DNA of 64,000 bases. Origin: Cohaesibacter intestini. GTDB taxonomy: Bacteria > Pseudomonadota > Alphaproteobacteria > Rhizobiales > Cohaesibacteraceae. The position numbers were made by a program, and so were the translations under genes. Under the pieces are notes generated by a model that did not search any database, was not told where the DNA came from, and worked only from the letters and a program-made list of their open reading frames with translations. Position 1 is the first letter of the stretch. The number at the start of each line of letters is the position of its first letter. This document shows, piece by piece, positions 26,794-35,615 of this stretch. The stretch covers positions 124,001 through 188,000 of the forward strand of contig NZ_QODK01000006.1 in assembly GCF_003324485.1 (NCBI RefSeq). The letters are read 5' to 3'.

Positions 26794-27924
26794 TTATGCT
26801 GTTTTGGATTGGCTGGGATAGGCACGAGATTTCTCGATCTTCCATGCCAACTGCACGGTTTCGCCGCGCTTGAGATCAGCGAATTCCCCCGTCTGCGGCA
26901 AGGTCACCAAAACGGTATGGCCGGAGAGTTCATCATAGACCTCAACCCGGCTGTTGGCACCGTCAAACAACAAGTTGGTGACATGACCAACCAAACCATT
27001 GTGGTCATCTTCGATATGGGTGCGGCTGACTTCGCCGCTGGATCGTTCGATTGAAATGGCTTCTGGACGGACGAACAATTCGATGTTGCCACCCACCTGA
27101 AGCGGCGCGTCGGTTGCCGCCTCAACGGCCACTTCACCGCCTTCATCAAGGGTGACCACAGCCTGATTTCCCGACACCGACAAAACCTGACCAGACCAGC
27201 GGTTGGCATCGCCGACAAAACCGGCCACAAAAGCGGTTTGAGGATTGTAATAGAGATCTTGCGGTGTGCCGACCTGCTCGAATTTACCCTCATTCATCAC
27301 AGCCACATGATCAGACATGACCAAGGCTTCGGACTGGTCGTGGGTGATGTAAACAAAGGTGGTGCCGATCTGGGCCTGAAGCTGTTTCAGTTCCACTTTC
27401 ATATGCTCACGCAGCTTGAGATCCAGCGCACCGAGCGGTTCGTCGAGCAGAAGAAGCGTTGGTTCAAGGACCAAGGAGCGGGCAATCGCGACACGCTGCT
27501 TTTGACCACCGGACAGCTGATCAATCGATTTCGAGCCGGCATCAGGCAGGGAAACGCGCTCCAGCACATCTTTAACGCGGCGATCAATCTCGCTGGTGGC
27601 CATCTTCCGACGCTTCAGGCCATAGGCCACATTTTCGGCGACATTCATCATTGGAAACAAGGCAAGATGCTGGAAGACCATATTGACCGGCCGCTTGTTG
27701 GGCGGCACGCCGAGCATCGACTTGCCCTTGATGTCGAGATCTCCTGAAGTCGGTTCCAGAAAACCAGCCAGCATGCGCAAGAGCGTGGTTTTGCCACAAC
27801 CACTGGGTCCGAGAATAGAAAAGAATGAGCCCTGCGGCACCTGAAGCGACACATGGTCGACGGCAGTGAATGCGTCGAAGGTCTTGACGAGATTTCGACA
27901 TTCAAGGTCTAGCGGTTGGCTCAT
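26794..27924 (-). CDS. potA: Polyamine-type ABC transporter ATP-binding protein (PotA-like)
   Basis: A 376-residue ATPase. Walker A is GPSGCGKTT, the Q-loop is VFQHLALFPMMN, the signature is LSGGQKQRVAIARS, Walker B is LLLLDEPLGALD and the switch is ITHDQS. A C-terminal TOBE domain of about 120 residues follows. The frame is open to 28014, but ATG at 27924 starts the normal domain and follows gagaagaccttgcc. It sits between the binding-protein gene and the two permease genes, with a hairpin in the 128-nt gap to the binding-protein gene. Confidence 0.9.
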   Translation of the reverse strand: MSQPLDLECRNLVKTFDAFTAVDHVSLQVPQGSFFSILGPSGCGKTTLLRMLAGFLEPTSGDLDIKGKSMLGVPPNKRPVNMVFQHLALFPMMNVAENVAYGLKRRKMATSEIDRRVKDVLERVSLPDAGSKSIDQLSGGQKQRVAIARSLVLEPTLLLLDEPLGALDLKLREHMKVELKQLQAQIGTTFVYITHDQSEALVMSDHVAVMNEGKFEQVGTPQDLYYNPQTAFVAGFVGDANRWSGQVLSVSGNQAVVTLDEGGEVAVEAATDAPLQVGGNIELFVRPEAISIERSSGEVSRTHIEDDHNGLVGHVTNLLFDGANSRVEVYDELSGHTVLVTLPQTGEFADLKRGETVQLAWKIEKSRAYPSQSKTA

Positions 27925-28003
27925 GGCAAGGTCTTCTCTTTTTGGCTTCGGCGGGATTTCAGAACAGTTTGCAGGATGCGGCCTGAAGGATACGGACGCA
28001 CAT

Positions 28004-28035
28004 AAGCACCCCACGGCCGAGCCGTGAGGTGCCTT
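28004..28035 (-). promoter_or_regulatory. Stable hairpin between binding-protein and ATPase genes
   Basis: CACGGC and GCCGTG enclose a 3-base loop, and the outer GGCACC/GGTGC arms add a second stem. No T-run follows in the leftward direction. It lies between the binding-protein stop and the ATPase start, so it probably stabilises or attenuates the operon mRNA rather than ending it. Confidence 0.55.
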
Positions 28036-28052
28036 ACTCTCAGATCAGGATC

Positions 28053-29141
28053 TTAGTTGCTGGAAGCCGCTTTAACGCGGTCGAGCACTTTGCCTTCGAT
28101 GGTTTCCAGACCAGCCGGAACGGTCGGATACCATTTGATATTGTCCAGATCTGCCGCTGGGAAGGAAGCCTTGAACTGGGCTTTCAGCTTGTCTTCGGCA
28201 TAATCGTCAGCGCCTTTGGACGCGGTGAAGTTGCCTGCGGACGCGGTGATCATGGCTGCCACTTTTGGCTGCATCACAAAGTTGATCCACTTATAGGCAG
28301 CGTCGTCATTCTTGCCTTTTTTCGGCAGAACAAACGTGTCGATCCAGCCCAGAGCGCCCGATTTTGGCGCAACGAAGGTTACATCAGGATTGTCACCGTT
28401 CAGCTTCCAACCGCCGGTATCCCATGCCATGGCAGCAGTGACTTCACCAGACCGGACGAGGTTCAGCAGCGAGTCGCCGCCTTCCCAGTAGGTTTTGACG
28501 TTGGACTTACAGGAAATCAGTTTTTCCTGAACCTTGTCCATGATCGCCTGATAGGCGTCTTTGTCACCATATGCAGCGAACGGATCTTCGCCCATGGCAA
28601 AAGCGAAACCGATCAGGGTTGGGCGCTTCAGGCGATAGGAAACCTTGCCTTTGACTTCGTCAGAGCAAAGATCGGTATAGTCCTTGACCATGCCAGCCTT
28701 TTTGGTGTCGAGCACCAGACCAGACGTCCCCCACACATGCGGCACACCATAAACCTCACCTTCAAAGGTGGTGTTGGCCTTGGTGGCCTCGAGCATCGAG
28801 GTGATGAACTGGCTTGCGTCGATCTTGGAGAGATCCATCGGCTTGTAGATGCGGTTCTCAGCCTGAGCCCCGGCAACACGGTCCTGAGAAGGCTGGGCCA
28901 GATCGAAGCCGCCACCACCAGTTGCACGCAGTTTGGCGATCATTTCTTCGTTGTTCGACTTGGTGACCTTCACGTCGATGCCGGTCTCTTCCTTGAACAT
29001 CTTGACCACTTCGTCCGGCGCATAGCCACCCCAGGTCAGCAGACGCAATTCTTCGGCCTGGGCGGCGCTGGAAACGATAGCAAGGCCAGCGAGTGCAGTC
29101 ACACCCAGCATAGCGGATTTAATGGTAACAGACAGTTTCAT
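28053..29141 (-). CDS. potD: Polyamine-type ABC transporter substrate-binding protein
   Basis: A 362-residue periplasmic binding protein of the PotD/PotF family. The signal peptide is MKLSVTIKSAMLGVTALAG onward, cut after SSAAQA. The mature protein starts EELRLLTWGGYAPDEVVKMF, which is typical of the family, and AMAWDTGGWKL lies in the second lobe. ATG at 29141 follows aagggga eight bases away; the frame continues upstream to 29210 without a signal. It is the first gene of the leftward operon. Ligand-binding aromatic and acidic residues cannot be assigned with certainty, so polyamine specificity is a family-level call. Confidence 0.88.
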   Translation of the reverse strand: MKLSVTIKSAMLGVTALAGLAIVSSAAQAEELRLLTWGGYAPDEVVKMFKEETGIDVKVTKSNNEEMIAKLRATGGGGFDLAQPSQDRVAGAQAENRIYKPMDLSKIDASQFITSMLEATKANTTFEGEVYGVPHVWGTSGLVLDTKKAGMVKDYTDLCSDEVKGKVSYRLKRPTLIGFAFAMGEDPFAAYGDKDAYQAIMDKVQEKLISCKSNVKTYWEGGDSLLNLVRSGEVTAAMAWDTGGWKLNGDNPDVTFVAPKSGALGWIDTFVLPKKGKNDDAAYKWINFVMQPKVAAMITASAGNFTASKGADDYAEDKLKAQFKASFPAADLDNIKWYPTVPAGLETIEGKVLDRVKAASSN

Positions 29142-29486
29142 AGGATTGTTCCCCTTGGTGTCGTTGCAAATGTCACTTGCGGAAAGGTTTGCGGTTTTTG
29201 GGCCGCGCAAAGGATTGCTGATATGTTGTTATTAAACAGTCTGGAAATGTAGACATATTTCCTACCAGCTGACAACGCAGTAACAGGGAATTGTGTAACT
29301 TTTTTTTCACTCCAGTAAGAAGCTTACAATTTTTTTCACACCTCAGAGGCGTGTGAAGCCATTCACCTTTGAATGACAAGCCCAACTTGTTCGCTTCTGC
29401 GCAACATTCTGATGCTGTGCATGATTTTTTGTGAAACGGTTCGGACTGTTTCAGCCGGGTTCCCGGACTGGGTCGGCTTCACTCTG
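29142..29486. other. Gene-free stretch upstream of the polyamine-type operon
   Basis: These 345 nt are AT-rich around 29220-29345 and should contain the leftward promoter of the binding-protein gene. The right part (29434-29480) has GC-rich dyads near the end of the HAD gene but no clear T-run for a leftward terminator. Confidence 0.5.
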
Positions 29487-30146
29487 TCAGAGCGACAACT
29501 CGAGATAGCTTTCCGCCTGCAGATCACAGAAGTCGAATGCCCGGTCAGAACAGCCTTGTCCGACGGCATAGACGGCCAAACCCGCCTTGTGAGCGGAGTG
29601 CGCACCGGGGATGGAATCCTCGAAGGCACAGGCTTCGTGCGGCTGAAGATTCAAGGCTTGAAGCGTGGTGAGATAGGGCAAAGGATCCGGTTTGCCGATT
29701 GGCAACTCGGCACCAGACACGATCAGTTCCACATGGTCGCTGATTGTCAGCGCATCCATGGCACTCAGGATGTGGCGACGGGGTGCAGAAGAGCAAATCG
29801 CAATGCGCAATCCCCTGCCCGCCAGATCCTTCAGCAGATCCGAAGCCCCGAGCACTGGTTCACGCATGATGGGAAGCAGGTCATCGGCCAACGCGCCGAC
29901 CTGATTGCTGATTTCGGTTTTCTGGGCGTCGGTTGCGCTTTCATCAAGCAGTTCGTTGAGAAAATCTTTCATGCCTCGGCCAATGTAGGCATTGAGAACA
30001 GCCTGATCCGGCACGATGCCATAGCGGGCCAGCACATCGATTTTGGCCTTTTCCCAGGCATGTTCGGAATGAATGAGCGTACCATCCAGATCAAAGATGG
30101 CTGCCTTGAAGGTGGTAAAAGTCTGAGTGTTGTTCATAGCAGTCAT
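29487..30146 (-). CDS. HAD-superfamily phosphatase (beta-phosphoglucomutase-like)
   Basis: A 219-residue haloacid-dehalogenase hydrolase with all four motifs: FDLDGTLIHSE (nucleophile and acid/base Asp), ICSSAP, a Lys in GKPDPLPY and FEDSIPGAHSA. A helical cap domain between motifs I and II puts it with sugar-phosphate phosphatases and phosphoglucomutases. ATG at 30146 is my choice; TTG at 30170 and ATG at 30137 are possible. It begins 20 nt after the ATPase of a binding-protein importer, which suggests that the imported compound is phosphorylated and is cleaved inside the cell. Confidence 0.88.
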   Translation of the reverse strand: MTAMNNTQTFTTFKAAIFDLDGTLIHSEHAWEKAKIDVLARYGIVPDQAVLNAYIGRGMKDFLNELLDESATDAQKTEISNQVGALADDLLPIMREPVLGASDLLKDLAGRGLRIAICSSAPRRHILSAMDALTISDHVELIVSGAELPIGKPDPLPYLTTLQALNLQPHEACAFEDSIPGAHSAHKAGLAVYAVGQGCSDRAFDFCDLQAESYLELSL

Positions 30147-30166
30147 CTTCTGATCCAGTTGGTCTC

Positions 30167-31234
30167 TCAATCCACAGGCACAAGGCGCAAGTCGTCAATC
30201 GACATGCCAATACCAACGGACTGACCGACCTTGATGGGCTGCCCGATGGACTGAGCAATGACGAATAACTCGCCGAACGCCCCTTCGACCGTATATTGCA
30301 TCTCGTTGCCGAGATAGGCAGCATAGGTGACTTCACCGATCAAGGCGTCCTTTTCCGTGGCCGGATGCAGGTTGATGTGATGAGGCCGCAACACGGCTTT
30401 GGCTTGTCCTTTGAGATTCGTTTGCAGTGGCAGCATCAGTTGTTGCGCACCAAGTTGAATTTCTGTGCCATCGGATCCGGACTTGAGGATGTCGCATTCA
30501 ACCAGATTGGAATCGCCAATAAAGTCGGCGATGAAGGCAGAGTTGGGGCTTTCATAGAGATCGTGCGGAGTTCCCTCTTGTGCGATCTCGGCGTTTTTCA
30601 TGACGATAATCCGATCCGAGACAGCCATGGCCTCTTCCTGATCATGGGTGACATAAACGGCCGTCAATTGCAGTTCCTGCTGGATCTTGCGGATTTGTTC
30701 GCGCACATGGCGGCGCAGCTTGGCATCAAGGTTGGAAAGAGGTTCATCGAGCAAAAGAACCTCGGGTTCCAGCACCACGGCACGGGCGACGGCCACGCGC
30801 TGCTGCTGACCACCAGACAGTTCGCTCGGCAGACGCTCGCCAAAGCCCGTAAGCCCAACCATTTCCAGTCCCTGCTCGGCTTTTTCGATCGCTTGCTTTT
30901 TCGGCATGGATTTAACTGTCAGGCCATAGGCGACATTTTCCGCGACGGTCATATGAGGGAACAGAGCATAGGACTGAAACACCATCGAGACCTTGCGGTA
31001 GGTGGCGGACAGATGGGTGACATCTTCGCCGCCGATAAAGATCTTGCCGTCGGTGGCTCCTTCCAAACCCGCAATCAACCGCAAGGTGGTGGTTTTGCCG
31101 CAACCGCTTGGGCCCAGCAACGTGACCAGTTGGCCCGGTTCGATCGACAGGTCGAGTTGCTTGAGGGCGGTCACGGCGCCATATTTCTTGACCACAGCGT
31201 CGAAATGCACGGAGCCCTTTTCAAATTGTGACAT
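30167..31234 (-). CDS. ABC transporter ATP-binding protein (iron/AfuC type)
   Basis: A 355-residue ATPase with Walker A GPSGCGKTT, Q-loop VFQSYALFPHMT, signature LSGGQQQRVAVARA, Walker [13 protein letters not shown] and switch VTHDQEE, plus a C-terminal TOBE domain. It starts with a strong aaagggagataacc ribosome site, 18 nt after the permease gene. Sequence alone places it in the FbpC/AfuC/PhnT group of importers. The linked HAD phosphatase points to a phosphorylated substrate rather than iron, but that is inference. Confidence 0.9.
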   Translation of the reverse strand: MSQFEKGSVHFDAVVKKYGAVTALKQLDLSIEPGQLVTLLGPSGCGKTTTLRLIAGLEGATDGKIFIGGEDVTHLSATYRKVSMVFQSYALFPHMTVAENVAYGLTVKSMPKKQAIEKAEQGLEMVGLTGFGERLPSELSGGQQQRVAVARAVVLEPEVLLLDEPLSNLDAKLRRHVREQIRKIQQELQLTAVYVTHDQEEAMAVSDRIIVMKNAEIAQEGTPHDLYESPNSAFIADFIGDSNLVECDILKSGSDGTEIQLGAQQLMLPLQTNLKGQAKAVLRPHHINLHPATEKDALIGEVTYAAYLGNEMQYTVEGAFGELFVIAQSIGQPIKVGQSVGIGMSIDDLRLVPVD

Positions 31235-31252
31235 GGTTATCTCCCTTTGGGG

Positions 31253-33430
31253 TCAGACTGCGGGATCGACGCGATCGGTGCGGCGCAGTTTGCGTTTGCC
31301 AATGATGGCCTGCATGAGAAGGATTGCGGTGAGCATGGTCAGGATGAGGACAGCTGAATAGGCAATTGCCAGACCGAATTCCCCATGTTCGACACGACCG
31401 ACGATGAAGGAGGTCGCCATGTTATGGTTCGCACTGACAAGGAAAATGACAGCACTGACCGAAGTGATGGCCCGCACGAAACTGTAAGTGAGCGCAGCCA
31501 AAACGGCAGGCCCGAGCAATGGGGCGATCACCCGCCTCACAGTCGTGAAGCTGTTGGCACCCAGCGTGATCGAGGCTTCATCAAGGCTTTTGTCCAATTG
31601 GGACATGGCCGCGATGCCGCCGCGCACACCCACTGGCATATTTCGGAAGACGAAGACAACGATCAGAATGATACCGGTGCCGGTCAACTCAATCGGCGGG
31701 AAGTTGAAGGCCATAATATAGCTGACACCGATCACCGTACCGGGAATGGCAAAACTGAGCATCGTGCTGAATTCAAAGGCGCTCTTGCCTGCAAATTTCT
31801 GCCGCACCAGAAGGTAGGCCGTCGCCAAGCCCACCAACGCCGTCAAAGGTGCAGCGATGGTTGAGATGGTGAGCGTGGTAAAATAGCTGTCCCATGCCAC
31901 CCCGGACCATCGCCAGCCATGGCTCAGGTCAATCTTGAAGGCGCGGATATAGTGATGCAGGGTGAAACTGTGATCATAGCCCCACAACTTCACAAAGCTG
32001 CCAAAGACAATCATCGAATAGACAATTGCGGTGAAGGCTGCCCACGGCAAGGCAGTCGCATAGCATGTCCATTTAAGACCCTTGTTGAGGGCCGCATGAC
32101 GGCCCGAATCTGCCTTGCCTGTGACCGTGGCATAGGACTTCTTGCCAAGCCATTGACGTTGAACCAAAAAGGCAGAAAGGGTCAGCGTCAGGAGCGCGAT
32201 GGCGAGGATCGCCGCTTTGGCAGGGTCTGCCACAGTCCCAATGATGGCAAAATAGATTTCCGTCGACAGGACATTGAAATTGCCGCCCAGAACCAGCGGG
32301 TTGCCGAAGTCGGCGATACTCTCGATGAAGCCGAGCAGAAAGGCATTGGCAAGACCGGGGCGCATCAGGGGCAAGGAGACATGGCGGAAGGTTTGCCAAC
32401 GGTTGGCATTGAGCGTTTGGGACGCCTCTTCCATCGATGGGCTGATGCCTTCCACGACACCGATCAGCACCAGAAAGGCAATCGGCGTGAAGGAGAGCAA
32501 CTGGGCAAGATAGACACCGCCAAAGCCGTAGATCCAGCGTGACGCTTCAAGGCCCAGCAAATCAGCCAGAACCTGGGTGATCGTGCCCGTGCGTCCAAAC
32601 AGCAGGATCAAAGCCAGACCGATCACGAAGGGCGGGGTGATGATGGGGATAATCGTCAACACCCGTAACAGCTTCTTGGCGCGGAAATCCGTGCGGGTGA
32701 AGATCAAGGCAAATGCGAGGCCAAGCAAGGTCGTACCAAGACCGGTCGAAACGCCCAAGAAAACAGAATTGACCGCCGGACCACATGAGCCGCCGGTCAA
32801 GCAACCCAGTCCCCAAATATCGGAGGAAAAGAAACGCGGGAAGAATTCCCACAAGGACCAGTCACCGCCCTCAATTTCGAAGGCGCGGACGAGAATATGC
32901 AGAACCGGATAAAAGACAAAGACACCGACCAGAGATATGATCAGGCCGATCAGACCAATGATGAAGGCGTCGCCCCGCCCCTTGCCCATGGCCGAGATGG
33001 CCGTGGTCAGCAGAAACAGCAGGGCCAGCAAGGTCACCATGGCTCCGGCACCGAACCCTGCCTGTCCATCTTGCCCCCCAAGGGCAACAAACAGATCACT
33101 CAGAATGCGAGGACCAGCGCGCACCACGATCAGGCCCTGCATGGCAGTGGCCAGAATGCCGAACACCGCAATGAGGCTGTTCACTTTGGCGCGCGTCACC
33201 CGATTGATTGGTGCGAGCAACAGAGCGGCGATCATAAAGAAAGCAAGGATGGGTGCGAGCAGATAGAGCTTGCCATAAAGAAGAACCTGCAACAAAGCCG
33301 GCGCCATGTCCGGGTCCGTTGCGGTACCGATCCAGCCAAAGGACCAGAAAGGATCTTCAAGGCTGTACCATGGCAGCAGACAATAGCCGATCGCTCCCAC
33401 AATCAGCCAGAGACCGGTTGTGCGTGACAT
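31253..33430 (-). CDS. ABC transporter fused double permease (AfuB/FbpB type)
   Basis: A 725-residue membrane protein with two permease modules in one chain. Both carry EAA loops: MEEASQTLNANRWQTFRHVSLP near residue 340 and LDEASITLGANSFTTVRRVIAP near residue 630. About 14-16 hydrophobic segments can be seen, including an extra N-terminal bundle before the first module. ATG at 33430 follows aaggaaaaatca; a longer frame to 33559 lacks support. The fused layout and length resemble AfuB and FbpB proteins. It lies between a binding-protein gene (with an intervening hairpin) and the ATPase gene. Confidence 0.9.
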   Translation of the reverse strand: MSRTTGLWLIVGAIGYCLLPWYSLEDPFWSFGWIGTATDPDMAPALLQVLLYGKLYLLAPILAFFMIAALLLAPINRVTRAKVNSLIAVFGILATAMQGLIVVRAGPRILSDLFVALGGQDGQAGFGAGAMVTLLALLFLLTTAISAMGKGRGDAFIIGLIGLIISLVGVFVFYPVLHILVRAFEIEGGDWSLWEFFPRFFSSDIWGLGCLTGGSCGPAVNSVFLGVSTGLGTTLLGLAFALIFTRTDFRAKKLLRVLTIIPIITPPFVIGLALILLFGRTGTITQVLADLLGLEASRWIYGFGGVYLAQLLSFTPIAFLVLIGVVEGISPSMEEASQTLNANRWQTFRHVSLPLMRPGLANAFLLGFIESIADFGNPLVLGGNFNVLSTEIYFAIIGTVADPAKAAILAIALLTLTLSAFLVQRQWLGKKSYATVTGKADSGRHAALNKGLKWTCYATALPWAAFTAIVYSMIVFGSFVKLWGYDHSFTLHHYIRAFKIDLSHGWRWSGVAWDSYFTTLTISTIAAPLTALVGLATAYLLVRQKFAGKSAFEFSTMLSFAIPGTVIGVSYIMAFNFPPIELTGTGIILIVVFVFRNMPVGVRGGIAAMSQLDKSLDEASITLGANSFTTVRRVIAPLLGPAVLAALTYSFVRAITSVSAVIFLVSANHNMATSFIVGRVEHGEFGLAIAYSAVLILTMLTAILLMQAIIGKRKLRRTDRVDPAV

Positions 33431-33468
33431 TGATTTTTCCTTGGTTGGATACGGCGTCAATAGCCCCT

Positions 33469-33508
33469 GTCCGTTCGGGACGGGAGAGCAATCCCGCCTC
33501 GAACGGAC
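33469..33508 (-). promoter_or_regulatory. Long hairpin between binding-protein and permease genes
   Basis: Arms at 33469-33485 and 33492-33508 pair over 17 positions with two mismatches and a six-base loop. Read leftward no T-run follows, so it is a candidate mRNA-stabilising or attenuating structure, like those in the other two importer operons. Confidence 0.6.
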
Positions 33509-33528
33509 CTTTTTAGGGGAGCGAAGCC

Positions 33529-34548
33529 TTAGCTCTGAGGCTTGACGTCCTTGTCCCAACGAGCCAACAAGCGCTTGCGGGTTTCCGAGGCGCCGTAGGT
33601 GGCAAAGTCATAATCGATCAGCTTGATCGTTTCGAGCGCTGGAGACTCTGGTGGTACGGTCGCTTTGCTGTTGGACGGCACGTTGTAAACGCCCACTTCG
33701 GGTCCACGGGACTGCGCCTCTGCACTGATGGCGAAATCGACCCATTTCTTAGCGGCTTCGACGTTGCGGGCGCCCTTGATGACGCTGACGCCGCCGACTT
33801 CATAGCCAGTGCCTTCGCATGGGGAGACGATTTTCAGCGGGAACCCCGCTTTGGCGAGTTTCACCATGTCATGCATGAAGCCGATGGAGATGCCGGTTTC
33901 ACCACGGGCAGCAGCTTTTGAAGGCGCCGAGCCTGACTTGGTGTAGGAATTCACATTCTCGCCAATTTCGGCCAGAAGCTTGAAGGCATCATCTTCGCCG
34001 AACAACTGAACGAGCGTGGCCAGTTCGGTGTAGGCCGTGCCGGAGCTGTTGGGATTGGCAACCTGAATTTCACCCTTGTAGGCAGGGTCCTTGAGATCAT
34101 GCCAGCAGGATGGTGGCTTGATGCCTTTTTTCTTCAGAAGGTCGGCATTGTAGGCGATGCCCAGAGCACCGGCATGGATGCCGATGGTTTTGCCTTCGGA
34201 AATATCGGCCATGTTGACGGCCCAGCCGAGCAATTCACTGGTGTCGGCACCGGATGGCTGGGTCAGATCTTCAGCCGCTGCGATCAAGTGCGGATCGCCC
34301 GTACCACCCCACCAGACGTCAATCTTCGGGTTGCCAGCTTCAGCGCGGATCTGGGCGAGGGTTTCGCCGGTTGACTTGCGCACCATGGATACGTCGATGC
34401 CTGTGGCCACTTCAAAATTGTCAGCCATCAGCTCACACCAGTCCTGCTCGTTTGAGCAGACAACATTGAGCTTGTCGGCAGCCAAGGCGCCACCAGCATA
34501 AAGACCAAAGGTGAGCGTTGCGACGCCCAGCAGCATCTGTTTTTTCAT
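33529..34548 (-). CDS. ABC transporter substrate-binding protein (iron/AfuA type)
   Basis: A 339-residue periplasmic protein. The signal peptide is MKKQMLLGVATLTFGLYAGG, cut after ALA. The mature part starts DKLNVVCSNEQDWCELMAD and has IDVWWGGTGDPHLIAA, NPNSSGTAYTELATL and SIGFMHDMVKLA. These blocks are shared by AfuA- and FbpA-like proteins. The HD and nearby SPCEGTG blocks resemble the phosphosugar pocket I recall for AfuA, without certainty. An excellent ggaggatcac ribosome site precedes the ATG. It leads the leftward operon and is divergent from a two-component pair. Confidence 0.87.
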   Translation of the reverse strand: MKKQMLLGVATLTFGLYAGGALAADKLNVVCSNEQDWCELMADNFEVATGIDVSMVRKSTGETLAQIRAEAGNPKIDVWWGGTGDPHLIAAAEDLTQPSGADTSELLGWAVNMADISEGKTIGIHAGALGIAYNADLLKKKGIKPPSCWHDLKDPAYKGEIQVANPNSSGTAYTELATLVQLFGEDDAFKLLAEIGENVNSYTKSGSAPSKAAARGETGISIGFMHDMVKLAKAGFPLKIVSPCEGTGYEVGGVSVIKGARNVEAAKKWVDFAISAEAQSRGPEVGVYNVPSNSKATVPPESPALETIKLIDYDFATYGASETRKRLLARWDKDVKPQS

Positions 34549-34871
34549 GTGATCCTCCCGATCAAGAAAATTGCTTTCCAACCACCTGCCCCTTTCTCTC
34601 ATCCCGGATATCCTATCCAAGGCGCAGGAAGTCTTGTCAGAAGGCTAGCCTTTGCTCGATAGCATATGCGACTGTTCGCCGGTTAACAGATCTTATCGAA
34701 ACGACGATTCGTGTTAACAATGTTTCATTCCTATCCAAATTGCTTGAAAGCTGTAACCAAATGGCTGACCAAAGAGGAAGGCAGGTGTGACATCTTGGGA
34801 GGGTGTCACGTCCAGCCATCCGGTTTTCAGCGCCGCTTGGTGCAGGAAAGCCAAGTCTCAGGAGGAGTGAG
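34549..34871. other. Divergent regulatory gap between importer operon and two-component genes
   Basis: These 323 nt hold no gene. GTTAACA occurs twice (34682-34688 and 34713-34719), 31 nt apart, about three helical turns. That is a reasonable pair of half-sites for the neighbouring OmpR-type regulator. Promoters for both directions must lie here. Confidence 0.45.
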
Positions 34872-35615
34872 ATGGAAGACATGATGGGGAGGAGAGCACG
34901 TGTCGCCATTGTTGACGACGATGCGGAGATCCGCGCGTCTCTGTCCAGCCTGCTGTTTGAAAATGGATTTGAACCGGTGCCTTTGCGCGGCAGCGAAGAC
35001 TTCATTGCGCTGGGCAGCGACCCGAAACTGGATCTTGCCCTGATCGATTTGCGTCTTGAAGGAGAATCCGGTCTGACGTTGACCTTGAACATTCGACAGA
35101 AGCAGGATTTGCCCATTGTCATGTTGACGGGCGTTGGCGACGAGACCGACAAAATTGTCGGGCTTGAAACAGGGGCGGACGATTACATCCTCAAACCCTT
35201 TAATCCGCGTGAATTGATTGCCCGCGTGCGGGCCGTGCTTCGTCGCTACGGCCACCGGCTCGAGCCACCAGCTCCGGCTCGGACCTCCGATGACATCCTG
35301 GCCTTTGGCTGCCGTCATCTTGACCGGGACAATCGACAGGTCTTTGATGGTGACGGGGAAGAAATCCACCTGACAAACGCGGAATATCGCCTACTTGAAT
35401 ATTTCCTGCTGCATCCAAACGAAATCATCTCCCGGCCCCGCCTGCTAGAGGAAATTGGCAGCGATCTGTCCCACTATGTTGACCGGACCATTGATGTGCT
35501 CATTTTGCGCCTGAGGCGCAAGATCGAACCGGTACCAGCCAAACCTGTCCATCTGCAGACCCGTCGCGGCCAAGGCTATGTCTTCGTGCCACAGCCTGAC
35601 GATGAGACGGCGTGA
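34872..35615 (+). CDS. OmpR-family response regulator
   Basis: A 247-residue two-domain regulator. The receiver domain (residues ~7-125) has the acidic pair DDD near residue 15, phospho-acceptor Asp59 in LALIDLRLEG, and Lys108 in YILKPFN. The winged-helix DNA-binding domain (~145-240) ends VHLQTRRGQGYVF. ATG at 34872 follows ggaggagtgag. It is co-transcribed with the hybrid kinase (one-base overlap) and divergent from the AfuABC-like importer, which is its most likely target. Confidence 0.94.
   Translation: MEDMMGRRARVAIVDDDAEIRASLSSLLFENGFEPVPLRGSEDFIALGSDPKLDLALIDLRLEGESGLTLTLNIRQKQDLPIVMLTGVGDETDKIVGLETGADDYILKPFNPRELIARVRAVLRRYGHRLEPPAPARTSDDILAFGCRHLDRDNRQVFDGDGEEIHLTNAEYRLLEYFLLHPNEIISRPRLLEEIGSDLSHYVDRTIDVLILRLRRKIEPVPAKPVHLQTRRGQGYVFVPQPDDETA

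Noticed and set aside
28029-29252. 407-residue open frame opposite the polyamine-type binding protein gene
   Set aside because: Antisense shadow; the minus strand has a signal peptide and family blocks.
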